Positions 35,528 through 45,977 of a DNA stretch of 64,000 nucleotides are shown here, piece by piece. A program made the translations under genes and the position numbers. The stretch is from Isoetes taiwanensis (lineage: Eukaryota; Streptophyta; Lycopodiopsida; Isoetales; Isoetaceae). A model generated the notes under the pieces. That model worked only from the letters and a program-made list of their open reading frames with translations, was not told the DNA's origin and made no database searches. Location of the stretch: the NCBI GenBank assembly GCA_021234155.1, contig JAJEKV010000064.1, positions 6,138,001-6,202,000 on the forward strand, given 5' to 3'. How positions within the stretch are numbered: position 1 is the stretch's first letter; each line of letters starts with the position of its first letter.

Positions 35528-38015
35528 ACAATTCATAGTCTATCTCATCTTATGTAATTATTTTCATGCATTTGTTTATTGCTTAGATTAGTTACCTTGC
35601 ATATGGCATCTTATGTAATTATTTCTCATGCATTTGGCTGGCTATCTTCAGAATTCATTGTATATGTTATCTTATGCAATTACTTTTGTGCATTTTTTCT
35701 ATTTCCCTCCCTTAAGTCCATTTGCCTTAGAGAGAGAATATCATGTACAACTTCAAGGACGACGCACAAACAAAAGCTTTTCTTACTTCTAAGTGAAGAG
35801 AGGCGTGACTATGTTGCTGCAAGTTTTTTCAACTTGTACACATCATTCGAACTATAAGCGTAACTACATAGAATGGGAATGTAATTGTTGTTGCAAGGTC
35901 GTCTTCCCTAGTTATACAGATTTGGTTATTTTTATTGTTGTAGGGTTGTTTCTTCCTATTCTATTCTATTTCTAGTTATACACAATTCTTTTCCCCTAGT
36001 TATACACATTTGATTATTTTTATTGTTGTTGCATGGTTGTTTCTCCCTAGTTATGCACATTCTTTTCCCCTAGTTATACACATCATGTGAACAAAATGGA
36101 AAATGTGATCATAGAAGCAACGTCATAGTTGAAGCAATGTCATCTTTGCAAGGTTGTTTCCTCGATGATTGGTATTGCGAGGTTATTTCCCCTAGTTATA
36201 CACATTTGCTTCGCCTAAATATACTCATCAATTAAACAATAAGTAAGCTCTACAAAATGAAAATATGATCTAGAAGCTCAAATAAAAGCTTTACATGTGA
36301 CAATAATACTTTTGGGAATTTCTAGACCAAGGTTAGAAATGTTGAAAAGGTCTTACATGTGCTGGTGCATATAGTCTTTGCTTGAGTCATTTGGGAGAGA
36401 AAGCTTGGTCATGGTGAACTACGAAACTTATTAATTATAGATGGTATTATGAACGCTCATAGGATATCAACATAAAATAGCTAGTAATTCATGTTCTCTA
36501 TTCACAGCAGCTGATAATCCATGTTCTCTAATCACAATAGCTAAGGACTAAAGATGCAGTGAATACTCAGATTTGAGAAATGCCAATGTATTATATATTC
36601 TTTCTTAAATTCCATATGCTGCATCTTGTTAGTGCAGGCTCAGACCAACAGTCTCGCTATTCAACTTGCATAGCAGCATATGCCTACTTGCAGAGCCCAC
36701 AATACATATGCAGCTAGAAAACTATAAGTAACTTCACATGTATACCTGTGCAAAATATAGAACTCCTGTAGTGAAGGTGTTCCATAAAAAGAAAATAGCA
36801 ATTGTGGTCTCTGCACATGATACAATAGAACCAAAGAAATCATTAAGTATATTATATACAATCTAGGCAATTGTAACTAATTCAGATATGTACCTGTAGC
36901 AGAATATAAACACCACAACTGTGGTTACTGTCCACCTTCAACTACCCACTAAGCACTTGAATTGCAACTTTCAGTTATGGTCAACATATGTTGGACACTC
37001 TAATGCCTGATGTACTGCATCATTACATCATGTGAGGCATCCCATCTATCTACCTTATGAGATCCACCTTATACAAAGACAAATGATGTATATAAACTGA
37101 AGCCCTTACCAAATTACATCCTAAAAGTGCAATGTGAAAATCTGTAGATGAAACGAAAGTAGATCCTTTGTCCTATGTCTCCTTTTCCATTTACATCGAT
37201 TTCTTTTTACAGCCCTTAGAGCTAGCTCATCATGTTTCTTCATGCTAATGTCTGCATATTTGGATCCCCAAGATATCAATTTACTAATATCAAAATTATG
37301 AATTCAAAATATGGAATATGATACTTACATAGAAGGATATTATAGCATATCCATTCATGTATCTTGGTTTCTCGTGGAACGGCATATATACTTGCATTTC
37401 ATATCGCGTATATATGACACTGTTTGTGCATAACCTTTTCTGTATTTCCGGACACAAAATACATATGTAACTTTCAAAGATTAGAGCACTGGAAGACATG
37501 GATCAACTTTCTCATCTATAAGATGAATTGGAATATCTAAGAAAACATTTCAATTTATAAAGGGTTTAGGATTGACTTGTGTAGATGGAGTATCCATATA
37601 TGAATTTCTTTACTTTTAAGTTTGTGCTAGAATTTTCGAAGAGCAGCTATGAATGCAGCATATATAAATGAAATAGCCTTGAAGAAAGTATACATGGAAA
37701 ATTATCTCTCCCTTTCAAATAGTTGAGATGTTGTTAACCTTTTCATATAACAAACTGGCATGTTCTTCATCTATCTAGAATATAATCATAACGAATGCTA
37801 ATGGTAGGACGAAGACATTTTTGAGTATTGTAAGCAACAGAGAAGCTTGTAATGATGATAAAATGAAAGTTAAAATGTAAGAACCTAAAATGCCTGCAGA
37901 TTTCATAACCAAGATGCAACTGCCCACAATAGATCAGGAAGATGGAAGAAAAAGAAAGAAGCTAGTCTCGGGAGAAAGAAACTTACTAAAGAAATCAGTG
38001 TTGTTAAATGCCATT
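35528..38015. other. AT-rich spacer, no gene supported
   Basis: Contains repeated phrases such as CCCTAGTTATACACAT (about 35990-36200) and GTTCTCTAnTCACA (about 36490-36535). No exon with recognisable coding pattern was found. Confidence 0.4.
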
Positions 38016-38580
38016 CACTACAAGATTAAAGCCCTGTTACGACGTCTATTACGACGTACGTCGATGATCGACGTCAAAACGTCGTTAAACGACGTCGATT
38101 ACGACGTCTGGACGTCGTTTAACGACCTTTATGCGTCGCTATACGCGTCGCAACGGCGTCGTCTTAAAGCGACGACCTGACGTCGTTCAACGTCGTCGCG
38201 TACACGTGGGTCAGCCACGCGGCACTGCGGCCAGCGTGACCGCGCCAGCGCGGCCGGCTGGCGTGGCTGATGAGCTGGCAACGTCGTTAAACGACGAAAA
38301 GTACACGTCGTCATGTCGACGTGTCGTGCGTCCAGCGTGGCGTCGCCAGCGCGTAGCGCTGACGTGGCGGCCACGTGTTAGACGTCGTTCAACGACTTGA
38401 TGACGTGGTTGTCACATGTCAGCTGGCGTGGCGGGCGCTGCTGGCGTGGCAGCCACGCCACCTCGTCGTTCAACGACGTCAATGACGTGGCGGCCGCGCG
38501 CTGACGTCGAGACGGATGATGACGTGGCCAACGATACACGTGGCAGCCACGCCAGCAACGTCGTTAAACGACGATCAAGA
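38016..38580. repeat. CACTA left end with subterminal palindrome array
   Basis: CGTCGTT(A/C/T)AACGACG or near matches occur about seven times. A second palindrome type, TGGCGTGGCAGCCACGCCA (38442-38460), and ACGTGGC phrases are mixed in. In En/Spm such repeats bind the element's TNPA-type protein; that role is inferred here. Confidence 0.85.
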
Positions 38581-39199
38581 AATTTTGAAAAAAAAAATAT
38601 TTATTTAATATTATTTAACGGACAGTTAATATTCATATTCAATACAAGAATTTAGCGCTGGCGGAGCTAGCGCCTTATGTATCTTAGAGTCGAATCCAAA
38701 TATGTCTCCTCTAAGTTTGAACGAACATAGAGAGTAAAAGTTTGTAGATTATCTAGTCTACAGAGAGCGTAAAGAGTTTTTAGACTCTAATCTATGGAAC
38801 AACAGACTCTAATCTATGGAACAACTGAGTTATGAAGTAGGTTATAAGTGAAGGTTGGTGTAAAAAAAGGTTGTGTATGGCTTAGGTGGAAATTTATTTA
38901 TTGATCTGCACTATTTTAGAGGCCTATTTGTTCCTAGTTGCTGAAGGTTCTGTTGTCAACATATTATATATATGCACTAGAGATGTAAATACATGAGTCT
39001 TGCAAAGCTTTTGCATAAGACCTGCACAAAATACATGGTACTTCTTCAAGCAAGATTTTATCGGTTTTTTTTTTTTTGTCTGATACAAATTTTTGTCTAG
39101 CGTTGAACTGATGCCATAAATTGATATCTTTCGAGCATAAAAAAAGGTCTAGAAGGAAATGAAGATTTTGCCTAGGACATTTTCCAACAGGCACCGAAC

Positions 39200-39610
39200 C
39201 TCTTGCCCTGTATCTCCATCTCCAAGCCCATTGCCTCCGCACAGTGCATAATTTAAGGAGGAACAGCTCTGAAAAGGGATGGAGGAAAAGTAAGTACGGT
39301 GCTGTACAACTGATGTTTATGAAAATTTCAATCCAAGAGCCTTCTCTAGTCACTGGTGAACCTTTGTGTTGTACCGCCGTTAGAGCAAATCGAGTTCTTC
39401 CATATTTATTTCCTTCCAGCTTTGGCCTCCATAACTTGCAACCATGCGTTCCAAGCGCCCTAATACCGGCAGCCATGCTATAACACTTCTGTTTGTTTGA
39501 AGAACCCGGGCATCCTGTGGTTCAGGAGACGTAGATGCACTGAGGTTGCAATTTCTTTGTAGAAGCTGCCTTGGCAAGACCATTAAATTTCTTGAGGCGA
39601 CCAATTCCTT
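39200..39610 (-). other. Possible first-exon fragment inside the CACTA element
   Basis: Two overlapping minus-strand frames (39380-39604 and 39476-38964) have mixed, non-repetitive composition. One begins MAAGIRALGTHGCKLW, in the style of a plastid-targeting leader. No domain is recognisable and the frames run into each other. It could be a captured host exon or chance. Confidence 0.25.
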
Positions 39611-40439
39611 TTAAACACAGGCTAATCACAACGATTTTAGTGAATTTGGGGCAACCTATGCGCCTGTTGTGGGCAGGGCGCGTTACTTTGCAATTTAATT
39701 TCTAGGAGCCGCATGAAGAAATAGCTCTGGCGAAAGAAGCCTCAATCCAAGTCAGCTTCCATTTCTATAACAATGCCGGAACCTCTAGCATTCAAATTCA
39801 AATGCATAGCACCTGATTTCCCTTGGCTTCGCTGAGCTATGCAAGAACAATAGGGCGGAACAGAGCAGAACAAAGCGTCTGGATGAACGAAGCATAATAA
39901 AGTGCTTGGATCCAAAGCATAACAAACAGACTTGCTAATCCCAGCGTGGGCAAGGGTGCGTTTGTTAAGGAGCGACTCAGCCGGAAAGCGGCCGGGAAAG
40001 CCATTCCAAAAAACATCACTAATTCCAAAAAAAAAAAATTCTAGTAATCTTATATTTAGTTAGATTAACAAATATTTAATATAAATAAATATTTAATAAT
40101 ATTTATTAATATTAAATAATATTAATATTAACAATAATATTAATAGTATTAATAAATATTAAATATGAACAAAATAAATCGAGAATAAAAATTTAAAAAT
40201 TCGAAAAATAGAAACAAATATTGATTAAATTATATTAGTATTCAGTATCATAGTAGATAAGCATTATTATTTAATATGTAATTAAATGTTTTATAAATCT
40301 AAGAATAAAAAAATAGAATCGAGCATAAAATTAACATAAAAAAAAAATCACAAGTAATAAGAACAAAGCATAAAAAATTTAGATTGAATTCAATTAATAT
40401 ATTTCACAATGTAATTTGCACATTACAAAATATATTGAG

Positions 40440-42200
40440 TCTTTAGTTGTTGCTCTCTTCTTCTTCTTCTTCTTCTTCTTCTTCTTCTTCTTCATTGGCG
40501 CCTTCGTCTTCATTTACCTGTATTATATTGTATCGCATTCATTGTAGTCACAAATAATTATCTAATGAATGATACACACTTCCCCCCGTTCACGAGCAGC
40601 GGCGTACTGGATGGCCGCATGACTGCCTTTTTTGAAGGCCCTTTCGCGTTCATCTTTAGCAATAGGCGGCATTGGACAAAATGACTTCTATTGAGAATGA
40701 GCACCAAAACTAATGTTAGTGTTCAACTCGAGAACCTACATTATAAACCAAATTTATACTTACAAATAGCTTATCCAGAAAGCCATAACCGCCAGACCCA
40801 GTCTTATTGGCACTATGGCTGCCACTTGCTTCGTCGTACCTCGCCTTTGTTCTAGCTTCCCCTTTCTTTGATAATATGTTGGCCTTCAAACACTACAATG
40901 CAATACAAGGACTTAGTCCACATGGCGTCATCTAATTATACGACTCTCCCGACTACAATGCAATACAAGGACTTAGTCCACATGGCGTCATCTAATTATA
41001 CGACTCATGGGAGAGATGATGTACTTGAAATGCCTCATGAGTCAACCAGATAGGCTGTGCCACTTCCTCTATCGAGACTCCTGTAGCTTTGGCAAGAGCT
41101 TTCAGCTGCTTCTTCTGATTACCTCTGCAAAATATAAATAAAATATGAGTACAATGAGGTTATAATGAAGAACGAAAGAGCCTAATACCTGGTGGCTTTA
41201 ACATGTTTACCCTGCCTTGAACAAACCTCCCTCCATGAGATCTCTCCTGACTTGAGCTCGGGATATTCTGCTTCTAAAATCTCCTTGATCCTCTCTTTTT
41301 CCTCATCATAGGCTCCCGAGTTCCATTCACCCTTGTGGACGTTTTGGCAAATGCTATTTGTGACACTATTAGCCATCTTCCAAAAATTGTCGCCATCTGC
41401 AGTGCTGTGGCGCGGCACCTTCTTATTACTACACTCAACATACGACTAACATATGAATATGTGTTAGTGAACAAAAAAGGGCATAATTCAAGATGAACTC
41501 ACTCATATTCAAAGAGATGCCTTCGTGGAGGTGGTGCAGGTGGTGCACGATCTTTAATAGAGCTTGAAGAGGAATTAAGTCCCTCCGGCGTGAGCGGCGG
41601 TCGGTGCTCATTCGTGCGGGTTGGATCTCCTCGTCCTCGGGAAGATGCCCAAGATTGAATTCTGAAGGAGTGTATGAGCTATGACGTGGAGGGTCATAGG
41701 CGCCAGACCTCCGCCTACTTTGTTCAACAGCCTTGCGCGCAATCTCCCTTTCTGAGGGCGTCATCCCAATTTGCAATGCATTCCACCTATCTTCAGGGTT
41801 ATCGCCTCGTTGATATCTCGGAGTTCCCTGCTCTTCGTCTTCCTCCTCGAATCGAGGTCCTTTTCCTCCGACTCTTCGTCTTTCATGAGAAGAAGATCCG
41901 CCCAGAACCACGACGACGAACATTATGCATAGGAAAAGAAGGACGCAACCGCATTTACACACTACATTTAAAAACATTAGAACGTTAAAAATAAATGGTT
42001 AACTTACATTTTATCCTAGAAAATAATCCATACCAAATCCGCACAATGGTGGAGGTGGCGGTGGTGGCGAGCTAAACCTGAACGACCAACCTCGCCTCTT
42101 AAAGGCCTTTGCAGGTTTAGGGCTGTCAATAAGGCTACCAAGCCACACGAGAAGTAAAGTTGTGAACAATAGATATGTCATCGTGCCGTATCCCATGGTT
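40440..42200 (-). CDS. Possible multi-exon gene inside the CACTA element, function unknown
   Basis: Several minus-strand open stretches with balanced composition are separated by AT-rich gaps with plausible splice signals. Examples: an Arg/Glu/Pro-rich block around 41550-41900 (GDNPEDRWNALQIGMTPSER); a block at 41188-41418 (NFWKMANSVTNSICQNVH, GEISWREVCSRQGKHVKAT) ending at a CAG|GTATTA donor; RGNQKKQLKALAKATGVSIE (about 41080-41130) after a TTTGCAG acceptor; KGSHAAIQYAAARERGE (about 40590-40640); and a poly-Glu end (40453-40490). I do not recognise the family. By position it could be the TNPA-like accessory protein of the CACTA element. Exact exon joins are not established. Confidence 0.4.
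40453..40491. repeat. (CTT)n microsatellite
   Basis: About twelve CTT units. On the minus strand they would encode a poly-Glu tail of the putative gene described around 40440-42200. Confidence 0.9.
40894..41007. repeat. 58-bp tandem duplication
   Basis: ACTACAATGCAATACAAGGA... at 40894 is repeated exactly from 40952 through CTAATTATACGACTC. Confidence 0.9.
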
Positions 42201-42403
42201 GCTGGACATGTGCAAAAACTTGCAAGTTATTTATATGGAGTGCGATGAATAACATAGTAGGAAAGCAACAAATGTTAGCAACATGGGAAGTTCATTACAA
42301 AACATTGGGATTTGAATAATTAAAAGTGTCTTTATATATTTGGTTATTAGACAATTAAAAAAATTTACTACTCTTAAACATGGCAAGATATACAATATTG
42401 TAT

Positions 42404-43996
42404 TCATTCTTTGAGTTGTGATAACAACAATTTTGACATCTCCAAGGCATCCATGCACTTCATGTGCCGTCTTTGTCTCACAACCATGGTAGAAGATATT
42501 CCAACACTTTGTAAGGCTTCAACAACTTCAGAAGCTTTGGGTCGTGATGAGAATACGTCTTCACGTAGGCACATCATTCTTGTTTTTTGCTCCTCCAACT
42601 TGTCAAGACGTCGTTGGTACATATGGGTTGGATTAATCCATTGGGCATTGTTGTTATTATTAAACCACTCCATTCGTCGCATAGCTTGCACGAAATCCAG
42701 AAGCATCTCATAAATATATCCCAATGCATAGACATCATGAATTTCGTGGTCCCCATACACGATCATCATCCTTTGATTTCTCAAACACGGTTTCCTCTAA
42801 CCATGGATATTTTGCTTGTCCATCCGAAAAGCAAGTACCGACACTTCAACAAGGGACGACGCTCTTTGGCGTAAAAATGAATTGCATTGTCCCAATCACC
42901 AATGGCCACCCACACATTTTGGTACTCATCATCAAAATGTAATTTGACTCTCTTGCAATTAAGCTTTGTGTGAGTGAAGTGGCCTTTGTGGATCTCAAGG
43001 ACACCTTCTGCTAGGGCAAGAGCTATCTCCGAACATACTTGATATACAACTCGCATTTTGCTCCTAAGTTCGGTGCCTATGTGTTTGTCGGTTCTTCTTC
43101 TGGCGCTCTAGCAATTGCATTTGACCATCTTCTAAAACGTGACAAGTTATTAGGTAAATAGTCAAACAAGTGTGCAAGTGTCTCTCCATTCATGAAAGGT
43201 CGAATCACCATTGGCCCTATGGTATCCCCACTAGAGCTAGCAACTTCATATACAAGTCCAATGGATGTATCCAAAGCGGGATGCGGGCTCTTGAAGCGTA
43301 TGTATCTTTGAGCCATCTCATACGTCTCTCGCCTCTATCTTTGCCCTTGAAAACCCATCCACTATATAGCTCATCATCTTGGAAGTGTTGTGTTCCGTTG
43401 ATCTTGATTTGATACGCATGATGTGTTGGTTTCTCCTCAATAAAGCGATCACATCCACGGCCTCTACGGGTATGGGATCAACAAAAATTGATGTGTTCAT
43501 GTGATTCTCCAAAGAAAAGTGGGGCTTGCTAGGCCCCGCTCCACTAGAGCTTCCCCGATGCAAAGCATTTTTAATTACCTCCAACTGACGTGCATTGAGA
43601 TCCGCAATGATGTTCTTGTGATCTGCACGTCGCTTCTTTGAGGAATTCCATGAAGCTACCCATTCCTTGACACGAGCCTCGGCATTGGGACTTTTAAGCT
43701 GCACTGAATACTTCAAACATGTCTTCAGTTCATCCATGGGGTTTCCAATCATTGGCTTTTACATGTCGGCCAAGGAGAGAAGTTAACATTTCTTCTTGAC
43801 CTGGCCATTTTTGTGCTAACTCAAATTGGCACTTCCTTTTCACATGTCTGACAAAATGGTCGACACGTTGACCAGTTTGCATCTCTCGGTCGGGACTTTC
43901 GTTAGCACATATCTCATTTATGACCACGCATCTAATCTCACTAACCATTTGTGTCTTCACACTCGGGGCCATACCTACAAACCAATTTAGATTCAT
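42404..43996 (-). pseudogene. Protein-kinase-like gene carried inside the CACTA element, frameshifted
   Basis: Minus-strand reading gives an unfamiliar N-terminal region (VSEIRCVVINEICANESPDR; VDHFVRHVKRKC; WVASWNSSKKRRADHK), then a kinase-like fold: HFQDDELYSGWVFKGKDRG and YEMAQRYIRFKSPHP (N-lobe, Lys in VFKGK), IGPMVIRPFMNGETLAHLF (hinge), CSEIALALAEGVLEIHKG with HFTHTKLN (catalytic-loop position, HTKLN instead of HRDLKxxN), VAIGDWDNA (DFG position reads GDWD), HDVYALGYIYEMLLDF and RPKASEVVEALQ (C-lobe). At least three frame changes separate these blocks (near 43380, 43090 and 42785). The catalytic Asp of HRD is absent, so even an intact version would look like a pseudokinase. Capture of a host gene by the transposon is a reasonable inference. 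Confidence 0.65.
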
Positions 43997-44361
43997 TAAT
44001 CTTGCTTTGTGACTTTTTTCAAACCTTCATTATGAATCTTTACCTACTTTCTTAAGAGTTAGTTTCCCTTTTAATTTTTTTTTAAAAACCAACTATTGAA
44101 ATTTTTTCTTGCTCTTAACCACTCCACATCAGTGTTTCTTTGACATCCCTAACATTTTTAAAAAACAACATTCTTAACTAGAAACCCGAAAATCAATAAT
44201 GCAATTTTTTTCAAAACCCTAACTGACTCAGCCTTTTATTTTTCTTTTTTGTTTAAAATTTGAAGAAACAAACAAGATATAAACAATTTGAAGAAACAAA
44301 CAAGATTAAAATTTGAAGAAACAAACAAGATATAAACAAGATATAAAAAAATAAACAAAAG

Positions 44362-44573
44362 TAGGCGGTGAGCTTGGACCCGGAACACCTAGTCTTCTCC
44401 ACTCAAGGCGGAGCCGACCATGCCCTTGTCCAAGTCTCCCCAATGTTTTCTAAACTAAATACATTAATCAATAAAATTACAAGAGTAAACGGTGAGCTTG
44501 GACCCGGAACACCTAGTCCCCTCCACTCAAGGTGGAGTCGACCATGCCCTTGTCCAAGTCTCCCCAAGTTTTT
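44362..44573. repeat. Direct duplication, 124-bp spacing
   Basis: CGGTGAGCTTGGACCCGGAA at 44366 recurs at 44490. About 80 bp match, ending CCTTGTCCAAGTCTCCCCAA. Confidence 0.9.
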
Positions 44574-44844
44574 TTTTAACCTAAATAAAACATTAAAATT
44601 TTATTCTCCTAGTCAAACTCAAATTCTTACCTAGAATGTCTACGAGCTGCGAAAATCGATTTCCAAGAGCAACACATTTTGTTATTAGTGTACATGCAAA
44701 AAAATAAAGACATTCAATAATTAGAAAACTTACATAAATAAATAAAAAAAAAAAAACAAAAAGACCATTCACATTAAGAAGATCATTAACATTAAAACTA
44801 TTTACATTGTTAATTAAAAAGAACTATATATTGACATGTAAAAA

Positions 44845-45110
44845 CAAAAAAAAAAAAAAAAAAAAAAAAGAGGAAGAACATAAAAAGAAGGGGCCTCGTC
44901 TTTCAACGACGTCCCCTTCTTGTAATAAAAAATAGAGGAAGAATGGGCCTCGTCTTTCAACGACGTCCCTCTTTTTCCATGGAAAAAAAAATAGAAGAGG
45001 AAGAAGAAGAAGAAATAGAAGAAGAAGAAGAAGAAGAAAGGGGAGATAGGAAAGAAAGATTGAATAGAAGGAGAAAGTGATGAAGAAGAAGAAGAAGAAA
45101 ATGAATAGAA
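44845..45110. repeat. Poly-A and (GAA)n low-complexity tract with CACTA subterminal motifs
   Basis: An A-run (about 44847-44870) is followed by two copies of CCTCGTCTTTCAACGACGTCCC (near 44893 and 44948) and GAA-rich DNA (44990-45110). The CGTC...ACGACGTC parts belong to the CACTA subterminal family. Confidence 0.8.
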
Positions 45111-45484
45111 GATTGGAAGCGGAAGATTAGAAGGAAAAACCCAATGATTGGAAGAAGATTGGAAGAAGAAGGAGGAGGATTCGATTCATACTAAGAAGAG
45201 GCGAAATGGATTGAAAAAAAAAACAAGGATGGAAAGAAGAGGAGGATATAAATGGAATGGATTGAAAACAAACAAGAAAAAACAAGAAGCCCTAAATCTA
45301 TCAAACAACAAGCCTAATCCAAAAATAGAGTTGATTGATCCATTCAAATACCTTTGATGCTTGCTTGAAGCTTGAAAGGACCGCAAGGATGATCCGCGCT
45401 AAAAAATCCACAATAAAAAAACGCCCTCCAAATCGCTTAGAACAAAAAAAATAGGCGGCGGAAAAGCCGGCTCTGTTTTCAGAT

Positions 45485-45600
45485 AAAAAGTTACAGACGT
45501 CGTTCAACGACGTCGTGACGTCGTTAAACGGCGTCTGTAATAGTTGTTAAACGACGTTTATAACGACGCCAATGTGTATACCGACGTGTCTTTTTTTTTT
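45485..45600. repeat. CACTA right-side subterminal repeats
   Basis: ACAGACGTCGTTCAACGACG, ACGTCGTTAAACGGCGTC and TTGTTAAACGACGTTTATAA lie in tandem, followed by poly-T. A weaker echo occurs near 45890-46012. Confidence 0.75.
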
Positions 45601-45977
45601 TTTATTAAGTTACCAACTTAGATCTATTTGTTTTATTACTTATGTTTTTTATCTATATTGTGGTGGCACAAGATAGATCCTTCAAAGAAATAAATCACCT
45701 TAATATAACATATCCTACTCACCTTGAATTTCGAGTTCGAGATATTCAATTTCGTACACTCCATAATGAGTCCATACGAATGTGACCGCCACGGCAATTA
45801 ATTTGTTGTCAGCATCGGATTTGGACAGTTTAAGCTATACCTATTCTAGAGCCCCGCCCTATGCTTTCATTTGACGACGCTTTTGGTTTATAACGACGTG
45901 TCTTTTTTTTAATTAAGTTATTATTATTAGCAATCTTTTTTTTTAATGACGCCTCAGTAATTTTTGTTGAACGGCGT

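Noticed and set aside
40893..40903. CACTACAATG resembling a CACTA end
   Set aside because: It is part of a 58-bp tandem duplication and is not followed by subterminal repeats.
41674..41988. 104-codon plus-strand frame
   Set aside because: It is the antisense shadow of the more protein-like minus-strand blocks in the same place.
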